Source: Nocardia sp. NRRL S-836 (GTDB taxonomy: Bacteria; Actinomycetota; Actinomycetes; Mycobacteriales; Pseudonocardiaceae). From it: 64,000 bases of DNA. Under the pieces are notes generated by a model that saw only the letters and a program-made list of their open reading frames with translations, was not told the origin of the DNA and made no database searches. Each line of letters begins with the position of its first letter. Position 1 is the first letter of the stretch. The translations under genes were made by a program, and so were the position numbers. The stretch spans positions 62,001-126,000 of the forward strand of contig NZ_LGDY01000124.1 of the NCBI RefSeq assembly GCF_001279525.1, in the 5' to 3' direction. Below, one piece after another: positions 1 to 7,961 of the stretch.

Positions 1-174
1 GAGGAGGGCGGAGGACTTCAACCACAGCGTGTCGTACGCCTCCACGCCGAGCACGGTGGCTCGGGGGCGGTACGCCGCTGTGTCCAGGAGACCGATGTCC
101 CTCACGACGAGGTCACCACCGGTCACAGCCGTGGCCAGCACTAACAGGTCCCCGGCGTCGAGGTAGGAGATCAC
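1..174 (-). CDS. doc: Doc-like (Fic/Doc family) toxin, partial at window edge
   Basis: The first 58 residues of a death-on-curing type toxin are visible; the rest lies beyond base 1. Reading from GTG at 174, the sequence begins VISYLDAGDLLVLATAV and continues with VVRDIGLLDTAAYRPRATV and a YDTLW segment, the usual start of Doc proteins (family knowledge: Doc transfers phosphate or AMP to a translation factor such as EF-Tu). The catalytic HPFxxGN/K motif would lie outside the window, so activity cannot be judged. It sits 32 bp downstream of a ribbon-helix-helix antitoxin-like gene on the same strand, the usual antitoxin-first order. The start is uncertain because no strong ribosome binding site precedes it. 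Confidence 0.7.
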   Translation of the reverse strand, partial: MISYLDAGDLLVLATAVTGGDLVVRDIGLLDTAAYRPRATVLGVEAYDTLWLKSSALL

Positions 175-206
175 AGCATCCAGTTGATCACAGAGGACTG
201 ACAGTT

Positions 207-407
207 TCAGGAAGATCCGAGCCTATCCAAAAGACCTCGGTACTTGGGGAGGACCCGCCCGAGGACCTCGCCGAGCTTCTCTTCCTGCTGCATGCGCTGG
301 TAACGGTCCGCGATCGCCAACCGCACGACCTCCTGCTTGGAGCGCCCCTCGGCCGCCGCGAGTTCAGCGAGCCGCAGGTTCTCCTCCTCGGTCAACCGCA
401 AGGTCAT
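207..407 (-). CDS. Ribbon-helix-helix antitoxin-like protein
   Basis: A 66-residue protein starting MTLRLTEEEN, a typical beta strand of a CopG/Arc-like fold, followed by two helices (LRLAELAAAEGRSKQEVVR). The GRS/KQEVV segment fits the turn between the helices. Its acidic, Arg-rich C-terminus would bind the toxin. ATG 407 is chosen because a GGGA motif lies 6 nt upstream; ATG 413 or GTG 422 are also possible. It precedes a Doc-type toxin, so its likely role is antitoxin and autorepressor. Doc is classically paired with Phd rather than a ribbon-helix-helix protein, so the pairing rests on adjacency. Confidence 0.7.
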   Translation of the reverse strand: MTLRLTEEENLRLAELAAAEGRSKQEVVRLAIADRYQRMQQEEKLGEVLGRVLPKYRGLLDRLGSS

Positions 408-422
408 CGCCATTCCCGGCAC

Positions 423-439
423 GGTACCAATGTGATACC
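423..439. promoter_or_regulatory. Inverted repeat upstream of the toxin-antitoxin pair
   Basis: GGTACC and GATACC flank a 5-nt AATGT centre, giving an inverted repeat with one mismatch. It lies just upstream of the antitoxin start and about 30 bp from the divergent TetR gene. Ribbon-helix-helix antitoxins usually bind such sites to repress their own operon. The TetR protein is another possible binder. Confidence 0.4.
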
Positions 440-469
440 ACTCAGGCCAGCGCCCGTTAGGATTGCGTG

Positions 470-1057
470 ATGCCCAGGCCCAAGACCCACGACGAGGCGC
501 TGCGGCGGCGGCTGCTCGAACGGGCGGGCGAGCTGCTCAGCACGGGGGGACCCGACGCGGTGAGCCTGCGCAGGATCGCCACCGACGTCAACACCTCGAC
601 CACCGCCGTCTATTCCCTGTTCGGCGGGAAACCGGCGTTGCTCGAAGCGCTGCACGACGAGGCGTTCAACCGGTTCGGCGCGAGCCTGGCCGCCGTGCCG
701 ATCACCGACGACCCCGCCGAGGACCTGCTGCGGATCGGCCTCGCGTACCGGCGCAGCGCGCTGGAGGACCCGCAGTTCTACTCGGTGCTCTACTCGAAGG
801 TCGTCGAACCCACGAGGGAGATGAGCCGCGCGGCCGGGCGGACGTTCGCGCCGGTGCGCAACGCGGTGCGGCGGGCGATCGAGCTGGGCGTCTACCGCGA
901 CGAGGACCCCGAGCAGATCGCGATGTCGATGTGGGGCCTCGCGCACGGCCTGGTGAGCCTGGAGCTCAACGGGAACCTGCCGCCGGGCATCGACGCGGCG
1001 GCCACCTACGAGCTGGCGCTGCGGGCACACGGCCGGGGCTGGCTGGCCGGGAGATGA
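470..1057 (+). CDS. TetR/AcrR family transcriptional regulator
   Basis: A 195-residue regulator. The N-terminal helix-turn-helix is clear (VSLRRIATDVNTSTTAVYSLF at roughly residues 34-54, followed by GGKPALLEAL), as in TetR proteins where this segment reads the operator. The C-terminal ligand domain includes VYRDEDPEQIAMSMWGLAHG, typical of the WHG-type TetR C-terminal domain. ATG 470 is preferred over GTG 467 because AGGA lies 7 nt upstream. It is divergent from the toxin-antitoxin pair and convergent with the chitinase. The ligand and targets cannot be told from the sequence. Confidence 0.88.
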   Translation: MPRPKTHDEALRRRLLERAGELLSTGGPDAVSLRRIATDVNTSTTAVYSLFGGKPALLEALHDEAFNRFGASLAAVPITDDPAEDLLRIGLAYRRSALEDPQFYSVLYSKVVEPTREMSRAAGRTFAPVRNAVRRAIELGVYRDEDPEQIAMSMWGLAHGLVSLELNGNLPPGIDAAATYELALRAHGRGWLAGR

Positions 1058-1062
1058 CGGAA

Positions 1063-1124
1063 TCCGGGGAGGCGGCCGCCGCGAAACCTCCCCGGACCCG
1101 CTGAACTGTCCGGAACGGACAGTT
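1063..1124. terminator. Two hairpins between convergent genes
   Basis: Two perfect stem-loops lie back to back. TCCGGGGAGG at 1063 pairs with CCTCCCCGGA ending at 1096, and AACTGTCCG at 1104 pairs with CGGACAGTT ending at 1124 across a GAA loop. They fill the 84-bp gap between the ends of the TetR gene and the chitinase gene, so they probably terminate transcription from both sides. U-tracts are weak. Confidence 0.6.
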
Positions 1125-1141
1125 CGTCCTTGGGTGCGGCC

Positions 1142-2440
1142 CTACCTCAGCGCGCCGTCCAGCGCCTTGATCAGCTCGCCGTTCGCCGTGTCACCGTCGA
1201 GCGACCAGACCATCGCGCCACCGAGCCGGCGGGAGTTGATGAAGCGGGCCTTGCGCTTCATCTCCGTGGCGTCGTCGTAGGTCCACCACGTCTTGCCGTC
1301 GTAGATCCACGCGAAACCGGCGCGCTCGTCGCGGTAGACCTTGTAGGTGTTGCCCGGCTCGGAGAGCTTCGCCTTGAGGCGGTGGAAGTCCTCGTAGCCA
1401 GCCTCGTACTTGGCAGGCGCAGGCACACCGGTGCCGAACAGGCCGTTGCGGGTGCCGGGGGCGACGCCGTCCCAGCCGCGGCCGTAGAACGGCACGCCGA
1501 GCACGGCCTTCGAGCGCGGCGCACCGCGCGACAGCCACGCGTCGACCGTCACCTCGGAGCTGAACTCGAACTGCGACGGGTCGCCCTTGGGCACGCGCAG
1601 CGCGGACTGCTGGTTGGCCGCCGGGTCCCACGCGCCGTGGTAGTCGTAGCCCTGCAGCGTGCCGAAGGTGAGGTAGCAGAACACCTTCGCGACCTCGAAG
1701 CCCGCGTCCACCTGCTTCGGGTCGGCCGGCAGGAACGCGGTCAGGTCGCGGTTCCAGCCCATCTGCCTGCGGTATTCGGCGAGCAGCTTGGTGAAGTTCT
1801 GCTTGTCCTCGGGACGGACGACGTTCGGCGGCTCCATGTTGCCGTTGCTCGCCGGCCACTCCCAGTCGAGGTCGACGCCGTCGAAGACGCCCTTGGCGGC
1901 GCCCTCCGGCAGGCCGGGCAGGTTGCCCTTGATCCACATGTCGGTGCACGACCTGACGTGCGCCGCCCGTGAGGTCTCGTCCAGTGCCGCGTTGGAGAAG
2001 TAGCGCGAGCCCGTCCAGCCGCCCAGCGAGATGTTGATCCTCAGCTTGGGGTACTTGGCCTTGAGCTGCTTGAGCTGGTTGAGGTTGCCCATGAGCGCCT
2101 GGCCTGGCTCGTCGGCCTTGCCGCTCACGGACTGCTCCGCCGTGTAGGGCATCTGCCAGTCGGCCCACGGGTCGGCGCTGATGCACTTGCCCGACTCGTC
2201 GAGGAACCCGAACGCGTAGTTCAGGTGCGTGAGCCGCGCCGCGGCCCCGCTGTCCACGAGGTTCTTGACCCGGAAGTTCCGGTCGTACACGCCCCACTGG
2301 ATGAAGTACCCGACCGTGCGGGTCTTCGAGAAACCGTGGTGCCCATTGGTCTCGACGTCGGCGTTCGCGGGCGCAACGGCCAGCGACGCGGACAGGGCGC
2401 CGACCGCAAGAGCGGCGACACCCCATCTCCGTCCGGACAT
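1142..2440 (-). CDS. Secreted chitinase, glycoside hydrolase family 18
   Basis: A 432-residue extracellular enzyme predicted to hydrolyse beta-1,4-GlcNAc links of chitin. A Sec-type signal peptide (Arg-Arg start, hydrophobic core, APANA near residue 27) is followed by one GH18 barrel. The SLGGW motif is at about 138-142 and the catalytic FDGVDLDWEWP motif at 186-196, with Glu194 as the expected acid/base. VKNLVDSGAAARLTHLNYAF and the C-terminal GGAMVWSLDGD segment are also typical of the family. There is no separate chitin-binding domain. A near-consensus DasR operator 55 bp upstream suggests induction when GlcNAc is available. The gene stands alone. Confidence 0.93.
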   Translation of the reverse strand: MSGRRWGVAALAVGALSASLAVAPANADVETNGHHGFSKTRTVGYFIQWGVYDRNFRVKNLVDSGAAARLTHLNYAFGFLDESGKCISADPWADWQMPYTAEQSVSGKADEPGQALMGNLNQLKQLKAKYPKLRINISLGGWTGSRYFSNAALDETSRAAHVRSCTDMWIKGNLPGLPEGAAKGVFDGVDLDWEWPASNGNMEPPNVVRPEDKQNFTKLLAEYRRQMGWNRDLTAFLPADPKQVDAGFEVAKVFCYLTFGTLQGYDYHGAWDPAANQQSALRVPKGDPSQFEFSSEVTVDAWLSRGAPRSKAVLGVPFYGRGWDGVAPGTRNGLFGTGVPAPAKYEAGYEDFHRLKAKLSEPGNTYKVYRDERAGFAWIYDGKTWWTYDDATEMKRKARFINSRRLGGAMVWSLDGDTANGELIKALDGALR

Positions 2441-2494
2441 GAGTCTCCTAAGTCGGTGGCGGCAGCGGCGATGTGGTCCACAGCACGATAGGCC

Positions 2495-2510
2495 TGAGGT
2501 CTAGACCACT
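2495..2510. promoter_or_regulatory. DasR-type operator (dre site) upstream of the chitinase
   Basis: TGAGGTCTAGACCACT matches the dre palindrome AGTGGTCTAGACCACT at 14 of 16 positions (consensus recalled from Streptomyces work). DasR is a GntR-family repressor of chitin and GlcNAc genes. A second, weaker palindrome TGTGGTCCACA lies around 2472-2482, closer to the start codon. Position and target gene both fit. Confidence 0.75.
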
Positions 2511-2534
2511 GCTACGTCCGATCGGAGGTATGTC

Positions 2535-3158
2535 CTAAACCGCCCCGTACAGACGGTCACCGGCGTCGCCCAGGCCGGGCACGATGAAGCCGGAGTCGTT
2601 CAACCGCTCGTCCACGGACGCCGTGACGAGCCGCACCGGCAGCTTCGAGTCCTCCAGGTGGTTGATGCCCTCCGGGGCGGCGAGCACGCACACCGCCGTG
2701 ACGTCCGTCGCACCGCGCTGGGTCAGCAGCCTGATCGTGTACGCCATCGAGCCGCCGGTCGCGAGCATCGGGTCGAGCACGAACACGGGGCGGCCGGCGA
2801 GGTCCTCCGGCAGCGACTCCATGTACGGCGTCGGCTGCAGCGTCTCCTCGTCGCGCGCGAGCCCCACGAACCCCATCTGCGCGTCCGGGATCAGCTTGTG
2901 CGCCTGGTCGGCCATGCCGAGCCCGGCCCGCAGCACCGGCACGAGCAGCGGCGGGTTCGCCAGCCTGAAACCGGTGGTGCGCGCGACCGGCGTGTGCGTG
3001 CGCTCCTCGGCCACCGGCGCCTCGCGCATGGCCTCGTAGACCAGCATGACCGTGAGCTCCTGCAACGCCGCGCGGAACGCCGCGTTGTCCGTGCGCGCGT
3101 CACGCATGGTTGTGAGTCTCGCCTTGGCGAGTGGATGATCGACGACGAGGACGTCCAT
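2535..3158 (-). CDS. upp: Uracil phosphoribosyltransferase
   Basis: A 207-residue cytosolic salvage enzyme converting uracil and PRPP to UMP. The start [20 protein letters not shown] is the conserved UPRT N-terminus; [10 protein letters not shown] and the PRPP-binding [12 protein letters not shown] are both present, and the length is standard. ATG 3158 is chosen because the family begins there; the frame stays open further upstream, but that part resembles nothing. It belongs to the nucleoside/nucleobase salvage set of this window (deoC, add, deoA, cdd). The gene downstream of its start is divergent at 3192. Confidence 0.96.
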   Translation of the reverse strand: MDVLVVDHPLAKARLTTMRDARTDNAAFRAALQELTVMLVYEAMREAPVAEERTHTPVARTTGFRLANPPLLVPVLRAGLGMADQAHKLIPDAQMGFVGLARDEETLQPTPYMESLPEDLAGRPVFVLDPMLATGGSMAYTIRLLTQRGATDVTAVCVLAAPEGINHLEDSKLPVRLVTASVDERLNDSGFIVPGLGDAGDRLYGAV

Positions 3159-3191
3159 GCCCGACACCGTAACCGCTGAGAGGACCGGAGC

Positions 3192-3803
3192 GTGTTCGAA
3201 GAGCTGTACCGCGAGGCACGTCAGCGCATCGTCGGACTGACGATGGGACTGAGCGCCGACGAGCTGGCCCGCGTCGTACCCGCCTGTCCTGAGTGGACCG
3301 TGCACAAGGTCCTCGCGCACCTGTCCGGCGAGGCGTCGGACATCGTGACCGGCCGGATGGACGGCGCACCCGGCCACGAGTGGACCGCGCGGCACGTCGC
3401 CGAGCGCGAGCACGTCCCCGCGGACGACCTCCTGGTGCAGTGGAACGAGTCCGGCACCCGCATCGACGCACTGGACCGGATCCCCCACCAGCTGGCGCTG
3501 GACGCGATCACGCACGAGGCCGACCTGCGCGCGGCACTCGGCCGGGAGCGCCTGCCGGACTCCGTCTGGTACCCGACGCTGGTGTGGTTCGCGCCGCGCC
3601 GGCTGCCCGAGGTGACGTTCAAGACCGACCTCGGCGTCATCGGCGACGGCCCGGTCACGGTGGAGGTCGACGCGTACGAGCTGTGGCGCGCGTTCTTCGG
3701 CCGCCGTTCGCGCCGCCAGATGCAGTCGTGGCCCTCGACCGACCCGTCGGTGGTGGAGAAGATCCCGTTCTTCCCCGCCAGGGACACCGATCTCGTGGAG
3801 TGA
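3192..3803 (+). CDS. Maleylpyruvate isomerase-like mycothiol-dependent (DinB-like) protein
   Basis: A 203-residue protein with the N-terminal fold of the maleylpyruvate isomerase/mycothiol-dependent enzyme family. [19 protein letters not shown] carries the first metal-ligand His, and the segment around [16 protein letters not shown] carries the second and third, as in DinB-like four-helix bundles. Family members bind a divalent metal and may use mycothiol. The reaction here is unknown. GTG 3192 follows GAGAGGACCGGA. Mycothiol is confined to actinobacteria, which fits the assignment of the window. Confidence 0.75.
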   Translation: MFEELYREARQRIVGLTMGLSADELARVVPACPEWTVHKVLAHLSGEASDIVTGRMDGAPGHEWTARHVAEREHVPADDLLVQWNESGTRIDALDRIPHQLALDAITHEADLRAALGRERLPDSVWYPTLVWFAPRRLPEVTFKTDLGVIGDGPVTVEVDAYELWRAFFGRRSRRQMQSWPSTDPSVVEKIPFFPARDTDLVE

Positions 3804-3837
3804 ACACTGTTAACCGAGTGGGTGTAGGGTCGGCCGC

Positions 3838-4830
3838 GTGACGGACCACGTGCGCATCGGAGTGCTCGGCGCGGCCATGATCGCGCCATCTGCTGTCATC
3901 CGCCCGGCCCGCTCCTCGACGGTGGCCGAGGTGGTCGCGGTCGCGGCCCGGTCCGCCGACCGCGCGAAGACGTTCGCGGACAAGCACGGCATCGCACGCG
4001 TCCACGGCTCGTATGAGGACCTGCTGGCCGACCCGGCCGTGGACGCCGTGTACAACCCGCTGCCGAACGGCCTGCACGGCAAGTGGACGCTCGCCGCACT
4101 GGAAGCCGGCAAGCACGTGCTGTGCGAGAAGCCGTTCACGGCGAACGCGGCGGAAGCCGAGACCGTGGCCGCGGCCGCGAACGCGTCCGGTCTTGTGGTG
4201 ATGGAGGCGTTCCACTACCGCTACCACCCGCTGGCCCAGCGCGTGGCCGAGATCGTGGCCTCCGGCGTCCTGGGCCCGCTGCGGCACGTCGAGGCCTCGG
4301 TCTGCTTCCCGCTGCCGGTGTTCTCCAACATCCGCTACGACTACCCGCTCGCCGGCGGCGCGATGATGGACGCCGGCTGCTACGCCGTCCACATGGCCCG
4401 CCTGCTCGGCGGCGAGGAACCCGAGGTCCGCTCGGCCCACGCGGTGCTGCGCACCCCGGACATCGACCGCGCGATGCGCGCGACCCTGCGCTTCCCCTCC
4501 GGCCACACGGGTTCCGTGCACGCGTCGCTGTGGTCGGCGGCGGTGCTGAAGCTGTCGATGAAGGCCATCGGCGAGAACGGCGTGCTGTCGGTGTTCAACC
4601 CGCTCGGCCCGCACACGTTCCACCGCTTGTCGTTGCGGCTCAAGAACAGGCGCTCGACCGAGACGTTCGGCCGCCGCCCGACCTACGCCTACCAGCTCGA
4701 CGCGTTCACCGACGCGGTCCTGCACGGCAAGCCGTTCCCGACGACGGCCGACGACGCGGTGCGGAACATGACGGTGATCGACTCGATCTACCGGGCGGCA
4801 GGCCTGCCGCTGCGCAGGCCGACCACCTGA
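3838..4830 (+). CDS. Gfo/Idh/MocA family NAD(P)-dependent oxidoreductase
   Basis: A 330-residue dehydrogenase. The N-terminal Rossmann domain reads RIGVLGAAMIAPSAVIRPAR, with the typical YNPLPNGLHGKWTLAALEAG and the conserved Lys motif HVLCEKPF near residue 100. The C-terminal half (GGAMMDAGCYAVHMARLL) contains the Asp and His of the catalytic site of this family. Substrates are usually sugars, inositols or dihydrodiols and cannot be predicted here. It starts with GTG 35 bp after the preceding gene. Its 3' end overlaps the convergent gene at 4788 by 43 bp. Confidence 0.88.
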   Translation: MTDHVRIGVLGAAMIAPSAVIRPARSSTVAEVVAVAARSADRAKTFADKHGIARVHGSYEDLLADPAVDAVYNPLPNGLHGKWTLAALEAGKHVLCEKPFTANAAEAETVAAAANASGLVVMEAFHYRYHPLAQRVAEIVASGVLGPLRHVEASVCFPLPVFSNIRYDYPLAGGAMMDAGCYAVHMARLLGGEEPEVRSAHAVLRTPDIDRAMRATLRFPSGHTGSVHASLWSAAVLKLSMKAIGENGVLSVFNPLGPHTFHRLSLRLKNRRSTETFGRRPTYAYQLDAFTDAVLHGKPFPTTADDAVRNMTVIDSIYRAAGLPLRRPTT

Positions 4831-5093
4831 TCCAGCTCCTCGGCGAGGTCCACGGTTCCGGCACGCAGCTCGTCGGCGCGGAAGACCACGGTGATGTCCC
4901 ACATGAGGTGCAGCTCCACGGGCTTGTCGTGGAACCGCAACGGCAGGGCGCCCTCGTACGGCTTGATGCGCAGCAATGCCACGGTGCACCGCGGCGCCAG
5001 GTGGATCAGCAGGAACCGCGCGTCGGGCCCGACCTCCAGCAGACACACGCAAAGGCCTTGGCCCGGCACGTATCCCTGAACCTCTCTCACCAT
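4788..5093 (-). CDS. Hypothetical protein, about 101 aa
   Basis: No family was recognised. Reading from ATG 5093, the protein has a plausible alternating hydrophobic/charged pattern (YVPGQGLCVCLLEVGPDARF, then a run ending FHDKPVELHLMWDITVVF), like a small mixed alpha/beta domain. A longer version could start at 5150. Its last 43 bp overlap the end of the oxidoreductase gene, which lowers confidence. No ribosome binding site is obvious. It may be a lineage-specific gene or a chance reading frame. Confidence 0.4.
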   Translation of the reverse strand: MVREVQGYVPGQGLCVCLLEVGPDARFLLIHLAPRCTVALLRIKPYEGALPLRFHDKPVELHLMWDITVVFRADELRAGTVDLAEELDQVVGLRSGRPAAR

Positions 5094-5170
5094 GGGCCAA
5101 CGGTCCGCCCTTGCCACGAGACGAGCCTGCTCTGCGAAGAGGGCCGGCACACCAGCTCTTTTCTCGAAGA

Positions 5171-5331
5171 GTCAACACAAATCGAGAGTGCTGGGTTCGC
5201 GTGGTCGACGATCAACGCGGTGGCCAAGTCGCCTGAGGAGTCACTCCGCGGTCCGCGACTCCAAGGATCGCGACGGTGCGGTGCTCGTCTTCTCCCCCGC
5301 CGCGTGGCAGGCCTTCCTCCGCACCACCTGA
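5171..5331 (+). pseudogene. DUF397 protein remnant (frameshifted)
   Basis: The C-terminal half of a DUF397 protein is readable at about 5245-5331 (AVRDSKDRDGAVLVFSPAAW then QAFLRTT). The matching N-terminal part (VNTNRECWVRVVDDQRGGQVA) lies just upstream in another frame and stops at 5236. In intact members the two run together as ...CVEVA...VAVRDSKD.... DUF397 genes usually sit beside an XRE-type regulator, and none is present here. This is likely a decayed orphan. Confidence 0.5.
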
Positions 5332-5423
5332 TCAGGGCCGTCGACAACCCGATCCGGGAGTAAAGACCCGCCCAAGCGCCTCCGAAAAGACTGGTAGCCA
5401 GTTGAGACGCGGAGGTGTGAACG

Positions 5424-5621
5424 GTGACGCTCGAACAGAGACCCGGTCGGCAGTGGTGCGAGTCACCCCTGGTCATCCTGGGTGTGTCGGGATCTGTCGG
5501 GGTGCTCGTCGCCGTGCTGCCGGAGCTGTGGCTGTACAGCCCGGCCCTGGCCACGAGCCTCGTGCTGCTCCTGGCGGCGGCTTTCGCGATCACTGTCAAG
5601 TACGCACCGAACCGCAGGTGA
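5424..5621 (+). CDS. Small two-helix membrane protein
   Basis: A 65-residue protein with two predicted membrane helices (LVILGVSGSVGVLVAVLP and ALATSLVLLLAAAFAITV), a short basic N-terminus and a basic C-terminal end (KYAPNRR). GTG 5424 has a strong GGAGG site 8 nt upstream, which supports real translation. It precedes the DUF1707 gene by 19 bp and may be cotranscribed. Function unknown. Confidence 0.6.
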   Translation: MTLEQRPGRQWCESPLVILGVSGSVGVLVAVLPELWLYSPALATSLVLLLAAAFAITVKYAPNRR

Positions 5622-5640
5622 GGGTTCTAGACTCGATCGG

Positions 5641-6285
5641 GTGAGCGACGAGCTGGTACCGGCTGACCAGAGTCACATGCGCGCCTCGGACGCGGACCGG
5701 GAACGGATCGCGCAGGTGCTGCACAAGGCGACCGCGGAAGGTCGTCTCGACATCCACGAGCTGGACGAGCGGCTGGCGGCCGTCTACGCCGCCAAGACCT
5801 ACGGCGAGCTCGTCCCGATCACCGCCGACCTGGTGCTGAGCGGCCTGCCGCAGTCGCCGGCGGTGCCGCAGCACCGGTCGGCCGTCGACGCCCGTGTCGG
5901 CGGTGAACCCGGCAGCGCGGTGTCCGTGGCGTTCTGGTCCGGCGTCAACCGCAGGGGGCAGTGGGTCGTCCCGCGCCTGCACAACGCCGTGGCCGTCATG
6001 GGTGGCATCGAGCTCGACCTGACCCACGCCCTGTTCGCGGAGCAGGAGGTCACGATCAGCGTGTTCGCGTTCTGGGGCGGTGTCGAGATCCGCGTGCCCG
6101 ACGACATCAACGTCAAGGTCGACGGGTTCGGGTTCATGGGCGCGTTCGAGGACCGGGCACCCGCCCGCAGGTACATCCCCGGTGCGCCGACCGTGCGCAT
6201 CACCGGGCTCGCGCTCATGGGTGGCGTCGAGGTCAAGGGGCCCAAGAAGAAGAAGTCGAACGTCCTGCGCGAGCTGCGGGACTGA
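5641..6285 (+). CDS. DUF1707 / LiaF-like domain protein
   Basis: A 214-residue protein. The N-terminal DUF1707 domain (MRASDADRERIAQVLHKATA then EGRLDIHELDERLAAVYAAK, residues about 12-55) is a short helical module common in actinobacteria. The C-terminal half (about 95-200) repeats beta-rich segments such as AVMGGIELDLT, FAFWGGVEIRVPDD and LALMGGVEVKG. This is the pattern of the cell-wall-active antibiotic response (LiaF-type) domain, associated with envelope stress sensing. No membrane helix is seen, so it is probably cytoplasmic or peripheral. The Lys-rich tail GPKKKKS could contact membrane or nucleic acid. Confidence 0.82.
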   Translation: MSDELVPADQSHMRASDADRERIAQVLHKATAEGRLDIHELDERLAAVYAAKTYGELVPITADLVLSGLPQSPAVPQHRSAVDARVGGEPGSAVSVAFWSGVNRRGQWVVPRLHNAVAVMGGIELDLTHALFAEQEVTISVFAFWGGVEIRVPDDINVKVDGFGFMGAFEDRAPARRYIPGAPTVRITGLALMGGVEVKGPKKKKSNVLRELRD

Positions 6286-6315
6286 GGACGAGACGGCCGA
6301 GCGGCAGGTGCCGTG

Positions 6316-6770
6316 ATGCTGCTGTCCTGGTTCGCGGAACGGGCCGGGCAGTCCGGCGTGGACGTGTCGTTCAAGATCGACGGGCCGCGTGAACGCAGGA
6401 AGTGGACGCTGATCCTCGGCAGGCCGCCGTACGTCGGCGAGTGCTGGGTCCGCCGCGGCGACTTCGAGGACCTCGACGGTGGGCTCGCCTGGGTGCGGGA
6501 GCAGCTGCGGAGCAGCCGGGCGACTGGTCGTGGGTCGACGAGCCGCTGGAGGACGCCGACGCCTTCGCCGCGGTGATGGAGGAGATCGGCGCGATGGGCG
6601 AGTGCTTCATAGTCCAGTACAACCCGGACACCCGGTGGACGTTGCTGGGCGCCAAGGTGAAGGTGACCGGCTACCCGAGTCTGGAAGTGTGCCTGTTCGA
6701 CGGTCTCGACCGCCTGCACGCGCTCAACGCGTCAGCACCAACGCCACCGCCGCAAGACACAACGCGCTGA
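6316..6770 (+). pseudogene. Hypothetical gene with an apparent frameshift
   Basis: Two frames join into one credible protein of about 150 residues. The first, from ATG 6316, runs through IDGPRERRKWTLILGRPPYV to WVREQLRSS. The second picks up at EQPGDWSWVDEPLEDADAF and runs to the stop at 6770 (including FIVQYNPDTRWTLLGAKVKV). The switch (shift of -1, or +2) falls near 6510-6525. Either the sequence has an indel error or the gene is inactivated. No family was recognised; it lies directly after the DUF1707 gene. Confidence 0.5.
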
Positions 6771-6870
6771 TCTGCACCACGTCATCGCCCTGCCCGGCAA
6801 CCGAACCCCACCATGACGAGCATGGGGACCAGCACCCCGGCCAACGGCCACAACCCGGTGGCAGCAGGTG
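6724..6870 (-). pseudogene. Possible decayed small membrane protein
   Basis: On the minus strand one frame gives a hydrophobic LWPLAGVLVPMLVMVGFG and the next frame gives VVQISALCLAAVALVLTR before a stop. Each looks like a membrane helix, but they need a single-base shift to join. It overlaps the end of the frameshifted gene on the other strand. This could be a degenerate small membrane protein or coincidence. The rest of 6871-7000 shows nothing recognisable. Confidence 0.25.
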
Positions 6871-7000
6871 TTCACCACCAGTCGTCCCCGTCTCCGGCGA
6901 TCCGCCGGGAGCGGACCGGGAAGCGGGTGGCTCAACCACCCTGACCTGCGCGAACCCACTCACTTAGGACGGGCGTGCCATTCCGCTTACACTCCGAAGC

Positions 7001-7957
7001 ATGGCTGCTCCTACGACACTGCCGTCGGCCCTGGCTGACGCCGTGCGCGACGAATCGTCGCTGCGGCGTTTCCTGCACGGGCTCCCCGGCGTCGACCAGG
7101 TCGGCGTCGAGCAACGAGCCGCGGGCCTCGGCACGCGGAGCATCAAGAAGGCCAGCAAGCTGCACGCCATCGACCTGGCGATCAGCATGGTGGACCTGAC
7201 CACGCTCGAAGGCGCCGACACGCCCGGCAAGGTGCGCTCGCTCGCCGCCAAGGCCCGCAGGCCCGACCCCGATCGGCCGGACGTGCCGCAGGTCGCCGCG
7301 GTGTGCGTGTACCCGGACATGGTGAAGACGGCCGCGGACGGGCTGGCGGGCACGGACATCAACATCGCCAGCGTCGCGACGGCGTTCCCGAGCGGCCGCA
7401 GCACGATCGACATCAAGCTGGCCGACACCCGGTTCGCCGTCGAGCAGGGCGCGACCGAGGTCGACATGGTGATCGACCGCGGTGCGTTCCTCTCCGGCCG
7501 CTACGGGCTGGTGTTCGAGGAGATCGTCAAGGTCAAGCAGGCCTGCGGGGACGCGCACCTCAAGGTCATCCTGGAGACCGGTGAGCTGGTGACCTACGAC
7601 AACGTGCGCCGCGCGTCGTGGCTCGCGCTGCTCGCCGGCGGCGACTTCATCAAGACCTCGACCGGCAAGGTGCAGCCGGCCGCGACGCTGCCGGTCACGC
7701 ACGTGATGCTGCAGGCCGTGCGGGACTGGAAGACCCAGACCGGCGAGCTGCGCGGCGTCAAGCCCGCCGGCGGCATCCGCACCACCAAGGACGCGATCAA
7801 GTACCTGGTGGCCGTGCACGAGGTGGCCGGCCCGGAGTGGCTCGACCCGCACCTCTTCCGGTTCGGCGCGTCGACGTTGCTCAACGACCTGCTCATGCAG
7901 CGGCGGACCCAGTTGGACGGCCACTACAGCGGCCCGGACTACGTGACGGTGGACTGA
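7001..7957 (+). CDS. deoC: Deoxyribose-phosphate aldolase
   Basis: A 318-residue enzyme cleaving 2-deoxyribose 5-phosphate to glyceraldehyde 3-phosphate and acetaldehyde. The Schiff-base Lys is K218 in FIKTSTGKVQPAA, and the second catalytic Lys is K254 in GVKPAGGIRT. ASVATAFPSG and EVDMVIDRGAF are further family motifs. It is longer than the roughly 220-260 aa bacterial enzymes, with an extended N-terminus as in the long DeoC form. It begins a three-gene set with two aldehyde dehydrogenase genes, which would oxidise the acetaldehyde. It works downstream of DeoA and phosphopentomutase in nucleoside catabolism. Confidence 0.95.
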   Translation: MAAPTTLPSALADAVRDESSLRRFLHGLPGVDQVGVEQRAAGLGTRSIKKASKLHAIDLAISMVDLTTLEGADTPGKVRSLAAKARRPDPDRPDVPQVAAVCVYPDMVKTAADGLAGTDINIASVATAFPSGRSTIDIKLADTRFAVEQGATEVDMVIDRGAFLSGRYGLVFEEIVKVKQACGDAHLKVILETGELVTYDNVRRASWLALLAGGDFIKTSTGKVQPAATLPVTHVMLQAVRDWKTQTGELRGVKPAGGIRTTKDAIKYLVAVHEVAGPEWLDPHLFRFGASTLLNDLLMQRRTQLDGHYSGPDYVTVD

Positions 7958-7961
7958 AGAC

